From assembly GCF_007004065.1 (NCBI RefSeq), contig NZ_VFSV01000014.1, forward strand, positions 483-64,482: 64,000 nt of DNA, written 5' to 3'. Positions 25,531 through 34,673 of this stretch are shown here, piece by piece; position 1 is the first letter of the stretch, and every line of letters begins with the position of its first letter. The notes beneath the pieces are model-generated. The model did not search any database. It saw only the letters and a program-made list of their open reading frames with translations, and was not told the origin of the DNA. This DNA comes from Palleronia caenipelagi. GTDB taxonomy: Bacteria; Pseudomonadota; Alphaproteobacteria; Rhodobacterales; Rhodobacteraceae. Made by a program: the position numbers and the translations under genes.

Positions 25531-25989
25531 ATGAGAACCTATGATCTCGCCCCGCTTTACCGTGCCACTGTCGGTTTTGATCAGATGGCCGATCTGATGG
25601 ACCGCGTGATGCGCGACACCCGCAGCGGCGAGAGCTATCCCCCTTACAACATCGAGAAAACGGCTGACGACGCCTGGTCCATCGAGATCGCTGTCGCCGG
25701 GTTTGGTGAGGCTGACCTGAGTGTCGAACAGCGCGAGAAAGCGCTGATCGTGACTGGCAAGAAGGCCGCCGATGATGCCAAGCGCAACTACCTGCATCGC
25801 GGTATTGCGACCCGTGCGTTCGAGCGCCGGTTCCATCTGGCAGACCACGTCCGGGTTGAGGCCGCGCGCCATCGCGACGGAATGCTGGTGATCGAACTGC
25901 GCCGCGAGGTGCCCGACGCCCTGAAGCCGCGCCAGATCGCTATTGCGTCTGACCGTGCCGGAGCGATTGAGGCTGAAATCTCCGCCTGA
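25531..25989 (+). CDS. Small heat-shock protein, class A (IbpA-like)
   Basis: A 152-residue alpha-crystallin-domain chaperone that holds unfolding proteins. YPPYNIEK and the AVAGFGEADL region resemble E. coli IbpA, and the C-terminal LKPRQIAI carries the I-x-I-type tail used for oligomer assembly. The start MRTYDLAP is about eight bases after GAAAGGA; an ATG three codons earlier overlaps that ribosome site. Heat regulation is suggested both by the RpoH-type promoter and by the hairpin covering the ribosome site. Confidence 0.92.
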   Translation: MRTYDLAPLYRATVGFDQMADLMDRVMRDTRSGESYPPYNIEKTADDAWSIEIAVAGFGEADLSVEQREKALIVTGKKAADDAKRNYLHRGIATRAFERRFHLADHVRVEAARHRDGMLVIELRREVPDALKPRQIAIASDRAGAIEAEISA

Positions 25990-25997
25990 TCGCATAA

Positions 25998-26026
25998 AGG
26001 TCCCCGGCCAGCCAGGCCGGGGACCT
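25998..26026. terminator. Bidirectional hairpin terminator between hsp20 and gabD
   Basis: A perfect 12-base-pair stem (AGGTCCCCGGCC and its complement) with loop AGCCA lies in the gap between two convergent genes. On the minus strand it is followed by TTTATG. The U-tract is short, but position and stem strength support termination. Confidence 0.75.
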
Positions 26027-26037
26027 CTCCCGTTGCC

Positions 26038-27513
26038 TCAGACGCTGAGGCAGATGTACTTCATCTCCAAATAGTCCTCGACCCCGTGATGGGAGCCCTC
26101 GCGACCCAGCCCGGACTGTTTCACACCGCCGAACGGGGCGACGGCGGTTGAAATGATCCCGGTATTCACACCGACAATCCCGTATTCAAGTGCCTCGGTG
26201 ATCCGTGTCACGCGACCGAGATCATTGGCGTAGACATAGGACGCGAGGCCAAAGATCGTGTCATTGGCCAGCGCAATCGCCTCCTCGTCCGTCTCGAACC
26301 GGAAGAGCGGCGCCAGCGGGCCGAAGGTCTCGTCCGTGGCAAACTGCATCTCCTGCGTCGCGCCGGTGATGATCGTTGGCTCAAAGAACGTCCCGCCCAT
26401 CTCGTGGCGACTGCCCCCATGGATCACCTCGCCGCCCTTTGCGACGGCATCAGCGATGTGGCTTTCCACCTTTTCGACTGCACTCGGCTCGATCAGGGGA
26501 CCGAAATCGGTGCCGTCCTCCAACCCGTCGCCGACCTTCATTTGCGACAGCCGGTCGCGCAGTTTCGCGGCAAAGGCGTCATAGATGCCGGACTGCACAT
26601 AAATCCGGTTGGCGCAGACGCAGGTCTGACCGGCATTGCGGAATTTGCAGGCAATGGCCCCCTCGACGGCCTTGTCCAGATCGGCATCGTCAAAGACCAG
26701 AAACGGCGCATTGCCGCCGAGTTCCATGGAGCATTTCATCACCTGATCCGCCGCTTGCCGCAGCAGGATGCGCCCGACCTCGGTCGAGCCGGTAAAGCTC
26801 AGCTTGCGCACTGTCGGGTTCTCGCAGAACTCCTTGCCAATGCCGGAGGAATCGGACGAGGGCAGGATGGACAACACGCCCTTGGGAATGCCCGCCCGGT
26901 CGGCGAGGACACCCAGCGCCAGCGCCGAGAGCGGGGTGAGCGTCGGCGGGCGCACGACAAAGCTGCACCCGACCGCCAGCGCTGGACCTGCCTTGCGGGT
27001 GATCATCGCGTTGGGGAAATTCCACGGCGTGATCGCAGCGGCGACACCGATGGGCTGCTTGATCACGTGGATGCGCTTGTCCGGCGCGTGGCCGGGGATG
27101 ATCTCGCCGCGCACGCGCAGCGCCTCTTCGGCGAACCATTTGATAAAGCTGGCACCGTAGGTGATCTCGCCCTTGGCCTCGGCAAGCGGCTTGCCCTGTT
27201 CGGCGGTCAGGATGCGCGCCAGATCGTCTGCGTTCTCCATCATCAGGCTGTACCAGCGACGCAGCACCTCGGCGCGCTCTTCGGCGGTGCGCGCGGCCCA
27301 GTCTTTCTGCGCGGCTTCGGCGGCATCGATGGCGCGGGCGACTTCCGCGCGGGACAGGTCCGCAACCTCGGCCAGCACATCACCACGCGCGGGGTTTGTC
27401 ACCTCAAAGGTCTTGCCCCCTTCGGCATCGACCCACTCCCCGGCCAGATAGGCCTGGGTCGCAAGCAGGCTCGGGTCCGTGAGCAGTGCGCTGAAATCCG
27501 TCTTGTTCAACAT
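26038..27513 (-). CDS. gabD: NAD(P)-dependent succinate-semialdehyde dehydrogenase-type aldehyde dehydrogenase
   Basis: A 491-residue aldehyde dehydrogenase close to GabD (last step of GABA degradation). ITPWNFPNAMITRK and FTGSTEVGRIL contact NAD(P); the catalytic Glu is in MELGGNAPF and the catalytic Cys in AGQTCVCANR. The start MLNKTDF sits nine bases after GGGAGG; the two upstream ATGs overlap or precede that site. It is convergent with hsp20 and divergent from the alpha/beta hydrolase. No GABA transaminase is in the window, so the substrate assignment is by similarity only. Confidence 0.85.
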   Translation of the reverse strand: MLNKTDFSALLTDPSLLATQAYLAGEWVDAEGGKTFEVTNPARGDVLAEVADLSRAEVARAIDAAEAAQKDWAARTAEERAEVLRRWYSLMMENADDLARILTAEQGKPLAEAKGEITYGASFIKWFAEEALRVRGEIIPGHAPDKRIHVIKQPIGVAAAITPWNFPNAMITRKAGPALAVGCSFVVRPPTLTPLSALALGVLADRAGIPKGVLSILPSSDSSGIGKEFCENPTVRKLSFTGSTEVGRILLRQAADQVMKCSMELGGNAPFLVFDDADLDKAVEGAIACKFRNAGQTCVCANRIYVQSGIYDAFAAKLRDRLSQMKVGDGLEDGTDFGPLIEPSAVEKVESHIADAVAKGGEVIHGGSRHEMGGTFFEPTIITGATQEMQFATDETFGPLAPLFRFETDEEAIALANDTIFGLASYVYANDLGRVTRITEALEYGIVGVNTGIISTAVAPFGGVKQSGLGREGSHHGVEDYLEMKYICLSV

Positions 27514-27614
27514 GTGATGCATCCTCCCATGGGCACAGATGAGCGTGTCCTGCACTACGTTGCGCTTTTCCGCGTCAGGGGTCTAGATGTCTGTGGTGCA
27601 TGAAGGAGGGGCGG

Positions 27615-28406
27615 ATGGTCACGGATCTGGACTATGACAACGGGGCCGCGGTGGCCGGATCAGAGCGCTATGGTGCGATCTGGACCAAGGCGGCGGCGGC
27701 CTTTCGCGACGCGCTGGGATCACGGGCGAGGCTCGGCCTGCCCTACGGTCCCGCCCCTCGGGAGCGCGCGGACCTTTTCCTACCCGAATGCTCCACAGAG
27801 GGGTTGGTGATCTACATCCACGGCGGCTACTGGCGCTCCCGCGACCGCGACGACTGGTCCCATTTCGCAGAAGGCTCGCTGGCCCGGGGGCAGGCGGTGG
27901 CGATGCCATCCTACACGCTGGCGCCGCAGATCACCCTGACCACCATGGCCGAACGTCTCGCCGCCGCCGTAGAGATGCTGGCGGGGGAGGTTCCGGACGT
28001 GCCGATCCGTCTGGTCGGCCATTCGGCTGGCGGGCATATGGTGGCGCGCCTGATCGCGGAGGGCAGCGCGTTGCCGGATGTGGTTCTGGCACGCATCACC
28101 CACGTGATGTCGATCTCACCGATCTCGGATCTGACCCCGCTCCTCGGTCTGGCGCTGAACGATGATTTACGCCTGACGCCGGAGGAGGCGCAGGCCGAGA
28201 GCCCTCTGTTCCTTAACAAGCGGAGCAAGACGCTTGTCAGCGTCTGGGTGGGCGCGGACGAACTGCCCGCCTTCGTGGATCAGGCGCGCTGGCTGGCGGG
28301 GGCGTGGGACGCACCGCTCCACGAGGTCGCGGGGCGGCACCACTTCGACATCATCGACGCGCTCCGGGATGCCGAGAGCGACATGGTCCGGACATTGCTC
28401 GACTGA
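27615..28406 (+). CDS. Alpha/beta hydrolase, kynurenine formamidase-like
   Basis: A 263-residue serine hydrolase. The oxyanion motif HGGYW and the nucleophile elbow GHSAGGH are those of arylformamidase/esterase relatives, and a late His (GRHHFDII) completes the triad. AAGGAGGG sits five bases before the ATG of MVTDLDYD; an earlier ATG overlaps that site. No other kynurenine-pathway genes are nearby, so the substrate is open. It converges with the pseudo-protease gene. Confidence 0.8.
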   Translation: MVTDLDYDNGAAVAGSERYGAIWTKAAAAFRDALGSRARLGLPYGPAPRERADLFLPECSTEGLVIYIHGGYWRSRDRDDWSHFAEGSLARGQAVAMPSYTLAPQITLTTMAERLAAAVEMLAGEVPDVPIRLVGHSAGGHMVARLIAEGSALPDVVLARITHVMSISPISDLTPLLGLALNDDLRLTPEEAQAESPLFLNKRSKTLVSVWVGADELPAFVDQARWLAGAWDAPLHEVAGRHHFDIIDALRDAESDMVRTLLD

Positions 28407-28409
28407 GCG

Positions 28410-30140
28410 TCACTCCCAGCAGGAGATGAGCACCGTCACCTGCCCCGCGAGCCGGTCGAGCTGTGTGATGGTCAGGGCGCTGTCAGAGCGGCTCCGCTCC
28501 GGTGAGATGCCAGACGCTTCGAGGAACCCGACGATATTTGCGATGCCCGTCGCATGGTTTACCTGATCGGGGAGACGACGCGGGAGGTCATCCCGCGGTT
28601 GCAGGGTAGCGACCAGCGCGCCGGACGGTGCAAAGACGGGCCCCCCTGCGTCCCCGGGGCGGGCATCAAGCGCATATCTCTCGTGCTGTTCCGACCCCGC
28701 CAGCCCGGTCAGCGAAGCCAGACGCCCCGTAGTCAGGGTGGGTGCCGGGAGCTGGCCGCCAAAGGCGTACCCCGCGAGAATGGCCGTTTGCTCCGGGCGC
28801 AGGGGGGCTTGAGCGAGCTTGGCGGTGGCCATGGGAACTTGCGATGTCTCTGGCAGCAGGAGGGCCAGTCCACGGTCCGGGTCGCTGTGACTTACGGTGA
28901 CTTTTACCCCACTCCCGAGGCTGATGTGTCCGCATCGGTCCAACTGCTCAAGCGCCGTGAGAACCTCGCCCTGAGCGCCAACATAGACGCCTGATCGGGT
29001 AAAGATCGGGCGCCGCACCTCCAGCCCGGCCAAAAGATCCACGGGTTCGCCGGGGGCCTCAGTGACCGGGGGCAGGACCTTGCGGGGCAGGGTCGCAAAG
29101 CTCTGCTGCATCTGGGCGAGCACCCGGGTCCGGCGGTCTTCATCGCCTGCCGGCCAGACCAGCGTGAACCCCTTGAGGGCACCGTTCTGCGCCCGGACCT
29201 CTGTATGGCTGACGATCTCGTCATTCTCACCCGTCAGGACAAAATTTCGCTCCTCCAGACTACGCGGGCCGGTCTCTGGCACGATCTCCAGCGTCTGCAT
29301 TGCCGCGTAGAGGCTGCGCAGTTCAGAGGAGCCGCCGGCTTCGGAAATCAGCAGCACCGTTGCGGCAGGCGAAGCGTTTTCGCGCGGTTCATAGATAACG
29401 AAGGGCGGCGCGATGCGGGGGGCGCTAAGGACGCCCAGCGGCAGCTCAAGCATCACGCCCGCCGTGTCATCCTCGACCATCTCCATCCCCAACCCATCAA
29501 ACACCGCCTTGTAGGCGCCGAGGAGTTGGTCGCGTTGGCGGGTCGTCAGAATGCCTGTTGGCTCCAGACCACTGTCCTGTTGCCAATCCGCCATTGCGCT
29601 CCGGGTGCCTTCGCCGAACGCCCCGTCCAGCGTCCCGCGATAGTGTCCGGCCCACGCGAGAGCGGCCTGAAGCGCCACGCGCGTTTCCGCGTCGAGCCGT
29701 GCTTCACCGGCCCGGGCGGCAGCTGGTGTCTCGTCGACCGTTCCCGGAGCGGGTCCCAGCGCAGGCGGAGGATCTCCGGCGGAGGCGGCGCCGAGTGACG
29801 GCGCGTTGGAGGGTCCACGCCCTGCCACCGGCCATAACTGCTGACCGAAATTTGCGCCATCGACCGCGTAGGCGTCCTTCGGAATCAGACCAGCTGCAAC
29901 CAGCTGCCGTCGCAAGGCAGGCGCCATCGCGCGTTCGACAGGGCCGACAACGATGGCATTCCAGGACGAGTTTTCGAGATCATAGGCCGCAACACCGTCG
30001 ATCTGCGCATCGTAGCCTTGCGCGGCCTCGATGGCTTCGGCCTGGGACCGTTTCGCTTCGATCTGAAGCCACACCTCCTCGGCCATGGCAGGTGTCGTCA
30101 GAAGCAGGATCAGGCTGACCTTCAGCAGTCTTTTGACCAT
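28410..30140 (-). CDS. Secreted peptidoglycan-binding protein with degenerate trypsin fold
   Basis: A 576-residue protein with a signal peptide (LLKVSLILLLTTPAMA). A peptidoglycan-binding-1-like repeat (LQAALAWAGHYRGTLDGAFGEGTRSAMADWQ) lies around residues 155-190. The C-terminus has a trypsin/HtrA-like fold in which all three catalytic positions appear replaced: Glu about 398 for His (VLTALEQL), Gly about 424 for Asp (RGLALLL) and Ala about 498 for Ser (GDAGGPVF). It is thus probably a binding or scaffold protein. GAGGGCAAA precedes the ATG. It lies downstream of the cytochrome/PQQ dehydrogenase pair, 129 bases away. Confidence 0.8.
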   Translation of the reverse strand: MVKRLLKVSLILLLTTPAMAEEVWLQIEAKRSQAEAIEAAQGYDAQIDGVAAYDLENSSWNAIVVGPVERAMAPALRRQLVAAGLIPKDAYAVDGANFGQQLWPVAGRGPSNAPSLGAASAGDPPPALGPAPGTVDETPAAARAGEARLDAETRVALQAALAWAGHYRGTLDGAFGEGTRSAMADWQQDSGLEPTGILTTRQRDQLLGAYKAVFDGLGMEMVEDDTAGVMLELPLGVLSAPRIAPPFVIYEPRENASPAATVLLISEAGGSSELRSLYAAMQTLEIVPETGPRSLEERNFVLTGENDEIVSHTEVRAQNGALKGFTLVWPAGDEDRRTRVLAQMQQSFATLPRKVLPPVTEAPGEPVDLLAGLEVRRPIFTRSGVYVGAQGEVLTALEQLDRCGHISLGSGVKVTVSHSDPDRGLALLLPETSQVPMATAKLAQAPLRPEQTAILAGYAFGGQLPAPTLTTGRLASLTGLAGSEQHERYALDARPGDAGGPVFAPSGALVATLQPRDDLPRRLPDQVNHATGIANIVGFLEASGISPERSRSDSALTITQLDRLAGQVTVLISCWE

Positions 30141-30269
30141 TTTGCCCTCATTCTTGGCCGCGCCTGAAGCACAAGCGCCGCAGCGGTCCGGTCTGGGTGC
30201 TTGCCTTGTTTCACAAGCCTGAGCGGGAATGACAATGGGCCAGTTGGTGCAAGGTGTTCCTGCCATCGA

Positions 30270-30848
30270 TCAATCGGGCGGTGAGATCTCCAGTTTCACA
30301 TTGGCGTACCAGTCGGCGATGTCGCGGATCTGGTCGTCGGTGAGGTCTGCGGCGATCCCGGACATGATCTCGTGCTGGCGCTGGCCGCTGCGGAAAGCCT
30401 TCAGTTGCGTGTCGAGATAGATGTTCACCTCACCCGCAAGGTTTGGTGCGTCGAGTAAGGTCGAGAGGCCGTCCGCCCCATGACAGGCGACGCAGGCGCC
30501 AGGCGCGTCACCGGCGTCGGTGCCGTCGGGCAGCGTCGCGCTGGCCTCGTGTTCGGCGTACCACGCGGCCACGTCCGAGATTTGCTGCGCTGAGAGTCCC
30601 GCCGCCACGATGGACATCATCTCATGCTCGCGGGCGCCGGTCTTGAAGGCCATGAGCTGCGCTTCGAGATAGGCTTGGGGCTCGCCGCCGATATGGGGTG
30701 CGATGGGTATCTGGGCATAACCGTCCAACCCGTGACAGGTTCGGCACATATTGGCGATCAGCCGCCCGGCGGCCGGATCATCGGCCTGAGCTGGCAGTCC
30801 CCCGGCGAGCGTCAGCCCGCCGAGGATGAGTGTCGCAGCACCCTTCAT
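30270..30848 (-). CDS. Diheme cytochrome c (c4-like)
   Basis: A 192-residue periplasmic cytochrome with a signal peptide ending at AQA and two tandem cytochrome c domains. Heme sites are CRTCH (35-39) and CVACH (119-123), and each domain has a probable Met ligand (EMMSIVAAGL, EIMSGIAADL). It overlaps the PQQ dehydrogenase gene by ATGA and is the likely electron acceptor of that enzyme. Confidence 0.93.
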   Translation of the reverse strand: MKGAATLILGGLTLAGGLPAQADDPAAGRLIANMCRTCHGLDGYAQIPIAPHIGGEPQAYLEAQLMAFKTGAREHEMMSIVAAGLSAQQISDVAAWYAEHEASATLPDGTDAGDAPGACVACHGADGLSTLLDAPNLAGEVNIYLDTQLKAFRSGQRQHEIMSGIAADLTDDQIRDIADWYANVKLEISPPD

Positions 30849-32107
30849 CCGTCTGTTGAGGGGTTGTAGGCGATACGCCAGATCGCTCCGGCGAAGTCGT
30901 CGGAGACCAGCATGGAGCCGTCGGGCAGGAACTCGATATCCATCGGACGGCCCCGGTATTCGCCGGTATCCTCATCGAGCCAGCCATCGGCAAAAACCTC
31001 GGCCCCGGTCGCATTGCCCTCCTCATCGAGCGCGGTGAACATCACCCGCGCACCTACCGGCGTCGTGCGGTTCCACGACCCATGCTGCGCCCAGAAAATG
31101 CCGCCGTGATACTGATTGGGGAACGAGTCGTCGTGGTAGAACCGCATCCCCAGATCCGCCGCATGGGCGGTCAGTTCCAGTTGCGGTTCCACAAAGGTCA
31201 CGCCCTCGGGCCGTGGCACATCCTTGTAGTCGGGGATCTCTACCCGGGAATTGGTCCACGGGAAGCCGAAATGCTGCCCGGCTTCTGTCTGACGGTTCAG
31301 CTCGCCCGGCGGGATATCATCGCCCATGCCGTCCACCTGATTGTCGGTCCACCACAGTTCGCCCGTGGCCGGGTTGAAGTCCTGCCCGACCGAGTTTCGG
31401 ACCCCGCGGGTGTAGACTTCCCGGCCCGAGCCGTCCGTCTTCATGCGGATGATGCCGCCGATGCCGAGTTTGTCATAGAGCTCGACCTTCTCTTTGGGTT
31501 GCACGTTGTGCGGCTGGCCGAGGGAGACATAAAGCATCCCGTCCGGCCCGATGTCGCAGACCCGCGCCGAGTGGTTAAAGCTCTCTTCTTCCGCCGGGAT
31601 CAGATCTCCCTGCGCCACCACGGTGCCCACGGCGATATCGGGGCTCTCAAAAAAGAACTCGGCCGCCGGGAACACGAGGATTCGGTTGCGTTCGGCAATG
31701 TAGAGAAACCCGTCAGGCGAAAAGCACGGCCCGTTCGGAATGTCGAAGGTCACCGAGGGGGCGAAATCCTTGACCTCATCGGCCACGCGGTTGCGATCCC
31801 GGTCGACGATGGACCAGACCTTGTCCTTGCGCGTACCGGCAAACAGCACCGTCCCCTGCGGCGCCATCGCCATAGATCGGGCATCCGGCACAACGGCGTA
31901 GAGGCTGACCTCGAATCCGTCGGGAACGTTGATATGCGGCACGATGGACTTGAGTGCGTCGGTCCGCTCGCCCTCCTGATCCACGAAGGTAAAGCTCGCG
32001 TCGGTCTTTTGCATATTCCCGAGCTTTTCCATGTTGTCGTCGGCCAGCGCCGGTGCAGTCAGCATGGTGCCCAGCAAAAATGCGGACAGAGTCGTTCTGT
32101 TCATCAC
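30845..32107 (-). CDS. PQQ-dependent sugar (sorbosone-type) dehydrogenase
   Basis: A 420-residue secreted beta-propeller oxidoreductase. Signal peptide is MNRTTLSAFLLGTMLTAPALA. Motifs of the soluble glucose/sorbosone dehydrogenase family include GVRNSVGQDFNP, ELWWTDNQ, AEAGQHFGFPW-like EAGQHFGFPW, GIFWAQHGSWNRT and GRPMDIEFLPDGSMLVSDD. It should oxidise an aldose or related alcohol in the periplasm using PQQ. No PQQ synthesis genes are in the window. AGGATATC precedes the first ATG; a second ATG follows directly. Coupled to the diheme cytochrome. Confidence 0.86.
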   Translation of the reverse strand: MMNRTTLSAFLLGTMLTAPALADDNMEKLGNMQKTDASFTFVDQEGERTDALKSIVPHINVPDGFEVSLYAVVPDARSMAMAPQGTVLFAGTRKDKVWSIVDRDRNRVADEVKDFAPSVTFDIPNGPCFSPDGFLYIAERNRILVFPAAEFFFESPDIAVGTVVAQGDLIPAEEESFNHSARVCDIGPDGMLYVSLGQPHNVQPKEKVELYDKLGIGGIIRMKTDGSGREVYTRGVRNSVGQDFNPATGELWWTDNQVDGMGDDIPPGELNRQTEAGQHFGFPWTNSRVEIPDYKDVPRPEGVTFVEPQLELTAHAADLGMRFYHDDSFPNQYHGGIFWAQHGSWNRTTPVGARVMFTALDEEGNATGAEVFADGWLDEDTGEYRGRPMDIEFLPDGSMLVSDDFAGAIWRIAYNPSTDG

Positions 32108-32370
32108 GATATCCTCCCAGAAAAGCGAGGAGGGTCTGCTGCCTTTGGCTTGAGTCTATACCCTCCACAACACGCAATGATTGTTGCTCAACCTCTGACA
32201 TGTCAACTTATTTGGGAGTTTGCGCATGTCTGATGCATCCCATAGCCGAGTAGGTCTGGCGTATCGCGCGACAATCCCGGCGCCGGGCAATGACAATGCC
32301 ACGCCCGATTGACCCTCCGGGTCAGTCTGCCTATGCAGGCCCGGCTTTCTTTGCGGAGGGTTTGCCCCCA

Positions 32371-33297
32371 ATGTCTCGTCCCGTTTGCTTTCAGGATATC
32401 CTTATGGCGCTCCAGTCCTACTGGGCCGGCACCGGATGCGCGGTGTTGCAGCCTTATGACATGGAGGTGGGGGCGGGGACGTTCCACCCGGCGACCACGA
32501 TGCGCTCTCTTGGGCCAAAGCCATGGGCCGCGGCCTATGTCCAGCCCTCGCGCCGCCCAACGGACGGGCGCTATGGGGACAGCCCGAACCGTCTCCAGCA
32601 TTACTACCAGTATCAGGTGATCATCAAACCGTCGCCGCCGGACCTGCAGGAGCTCTATCTCGGCTCGCTCAAGGCCATCGGCATCGACACCGACCTGCAT
32701 GACATCCGCTTTGTCGAGGATGACTGGGAGAGCCCGACGCTGGGCGCCTGGGGTCTCGGCTGGGAGGTCTGGTGCGACGGGATGGAAGTCAGCCAGTTCA
32801 CCTATTTCCAGCAGGTGGGTGGCCATGACTGCCACCCGGTCTCGGGCGAGCTGACCTACGGACTGGAGCGTCTGGCCATGTATGTGCTCGGCGTCGATCA
32901 TGTGATGGACATGCCGTTCAACCACCCCGACAGCGCGCAGCCCCTGACCTATGGCGACGTGTTCCGCGAGGCGGAGGCGCAATATGCGCGGTTCAACTTT
33001 GACACCGCGAATACGGCGGATCTGTTCGAGCACTTCAAGGAAGCCGAGGCGGAATGTGCCGCGATCCTGAGCCAGCCCGCCGAGGACCCCCGCACCGGAC
33101 GCCGCATCGTCATGGCGCTGCCAGCTTATGACCAGTGCATCAAGGCGAGCCATATCTTCAACCTGCTGGACGCGCGCGGGGTGATCTCGGTGACCGAACG
33201 GCAGAGCTATATCGGCCGCGTCCGGGCGTTGGCCAAGCAATGCGCCGATGCGTTCGTTCAGACCGAGGCAGGGGGCTACGCGCCCGACGCGCCATGA
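32371..33297 (+). CDS. glyQ: Glycyl-tRNA synthetase alpha subunit
   Basis: Catalytic subunit of the heterotetrameric bacterial glycyl-tRNA synthetase, 308 residues. The opening [19 protein letters not shown] and [16 protein letters not shown] are highly conserved in GlyQ, as is [27 protein letters not shown] precedes the ATG. It overlaps the small DUF6446-like gene by ATGA. The beta subunit gene glyS, usually just downstream in this group, is not in the window. Confidence 0.96.
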   Translation: MSRPVCFQDILMALQSYWAGTGCAVLQPYDMEVGAGTFHPATTMRSLGPKPWAAAYVQPSRRPTDGRYGDSPNRLQHYYQYQVIIKPSPPDLQELYLGSLKAIGIDTDLHDIRFVEDDWESPTLGAWGLGWEVWCDGMEVSQFTYFQQVGGHDCHPVSGELTYGLERLAMYVLGVDHVMDMPFNHPDSAQPLTYGDVFREAEAQYARFNFDTANTADLFEHFKEAEAECAAILSQPAEDPRTGRRIVMALPAYDQCIKASHIFNLLDARGVISVTERQSYIGRVRALAKQCADAFVQTEAGGYAPDAP

Positions 33298-33791
33298 GCG
33301 GCAAATTTATCGTCGGCGCGCTGGCCGTCCTCGCGCTGATCACGGCTGTGTCGGTCTATTACCTGCAGGTCTATCATTTCTACGACACGGTCAGCCCTGA
33401 GGGGTTCACGATCGAGACGGCGGCGGGGCCGATGGCGCTGGTGGCTGAGAACATTGAGGCCATCGACGCGGACAGCTCCCCGATCCGCTTTCGCGCGTGC
33501 TTCGACACCGACGCGACGCTCCCTGACGGCGCTGTCCCCTATGAGGACGCGATCCCGCTGACCGCGCCGTTCTGGTTCGGCTGCTTCGACGCGGAGGCCG
33601 TCGGCGCCGCGCTGGAGGCGGGTGAGGCAACGGCGTGGCTGGCGCAAAAGAACATTGCTTATGGCGTGGACCGGGTCGTCGCGGTGACCAACGATGGCCG
33701 GGGCTATGTCTGGCACCAGCTCAACAATTGCGGCGAAACCGACAATTTCGGCAACCCGGTGGGCGACGCCTGCCCGGAGCGACAGGACTGA
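33294..33791 (+). CDS. DUF6446-like membrane-anchored protein
   Basis: A 165-residue protein with one N-terminal membrane helix ([20 protein letters not shown]) and a soluble, periplasmic part with paired cysteines (RACFD, FGCFD, NNCGE, DACPE). Similar proteins sit between glyQ and glyS in Rhodobacteraceae; function unknown. Start fixed by the four-base overlap with glyQ. Confidence 0.8.
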   Translation: MSGKFIVGALAVLALITAVSVYYLQVYHFYDTVSPEGFTIETAAGPMALVAENIEAIDADSSPIRFRACFDTDATLPDGAVPYEDAIPLTAPFWFGCFDAEAVGAALEAGEATAWLAQKNIAYGVDRVVAVTNDGRGYVWHQLNNCGETDNFGNPVGDACPERQD

Positions 33792-33864
33792 CCGCGCATT
33801 GATTTCACCCGTTTGGGGGATGCCCACTGCGCGCCAAGGAGCAAGATAAGTCCATCTTCAAACG

Positions 33865-34374
33865 ATGGTGGATATCATGGCCCTTCTTTCTCGTTTTTCT
33901 GCGCCCGCCCTGCTGGGCCTCGCCTGCCTGATGGGCGCGACCACGGCCCAGAGTGGCAATCTCGAACTTAACCTTACCGGAACGCCCTGTTTCATGGGAA
34001 CCGGCGATGTTGCCGTTACGGTGGAGGTGGACAACTTCACGACTGCTACTCTGAATGGACGGGTAATTTTCGAGGTCGCGCACCACAGTTATCTTAAAGG
34101 TGACGGCAAGAACTTCTCGCTCAGGCCGACAGACGGAATCACGGCCCAGATGAGTACCCGCATCAGCTCGAAACATCTCAGACCATATCCCGGTTCGCCG
34201 GTGGGAACGATGCTGCTGACCGTCTACGCGCCGGATGCCAGCGGCAGCAACCTGCTCCATCCGGGTTTCCAACGGACCATTGGTCTGTGCCCCGGATCTC
34301 CTCCGCCCCCGCCCACAAATCGGTTCCGTCCCGCCCAGAAGTCTGGACCGACTCTGACGCCGCTTCTGAAGTAG
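33865..34374 (+). CDS. Secreted hypothetical protein
   Basis: A 169-residue protein with a signal peptide (MALLSRFSAPALLGLACLMGATTAQ; the upstream ATG MVDIM is equally open). The mature part is beta-rich, with two cysteines (GTPCFMG, IGLCPG), and ends in a proline-rich tail (GSPPPPPTNRF). I do not recognise the family. Composition is less GC-rich than the neighbours. It lies where glyS is normally found. Confidence 0.6.
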   Translation: MVDIMALLSRFSAPALLGLACLMGATTAQSGNLELNLTGTPCFMGTGDVAVTVEVDNFTTATLNGRVIFEVAHHSYLKGDGKNFSLRPTDGITAQMSTRISSKHLRPYPGSPVGTMLLTVYAPDASGSNLLHPGFQRTIGLCPGSPPPPPTNRFRPAQKSGPTLTPLLK

Positions 34375-34430
34375 GCAGACTCAAGCGCTCCTCAACCCCG
34401 TTGCTCAACGGAAACCGGCGGGGGTGCGGC

Positions 34431-34673
34431 GAGACACATCTCCGCACCCGCATCCTGCGCCTCCTGACTCTGGTGTTCCGGGGCAAGGTCTGGACCCTGA
34501 TCGCGTGGTGTGGGCTGTGGGAGGATTTTCGCATGTTCCGCGAGGATCGCATGACGGCAGTGACGCCCGCAGGCCGTTTTGCTCACGCGCCGGGGCAGAG
34601 CCTGGCGGATTTCTACATCCGGCAGGCCTGCGAGGGCTTGGACCGGGTCAGACCGGCATCTCGCGCGCCGTGA
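34431..34673 (+). pseudogene. C-terminal remnant of a WYL-domain (YafY-like) regulator
   Basis: About 80 codons read RILRLLTLVFRGKVWTLIAW, then CGLWEDFRMFREDRM and PGQSLADFYIRQ. This is the C-terminal part of the WYL ligand-sensing domain of YafY-type transcription factors. The helix-turn-helix and the first half of WYL are missing; the upstream frame is unrelated. Its end overlaps the transglutaminase gene on the other strand by 26 bases. Together with the unknown gene before it, it marks a rearranged spot. Confidence 0.65.

Noticed and set aside
32108-32370. A T-box or other riboswitch before glyQ
   Set aside because: T-boxes are not expected in Proteobacteria and I saw no specifier-type stem or glycine-riboswitch core.
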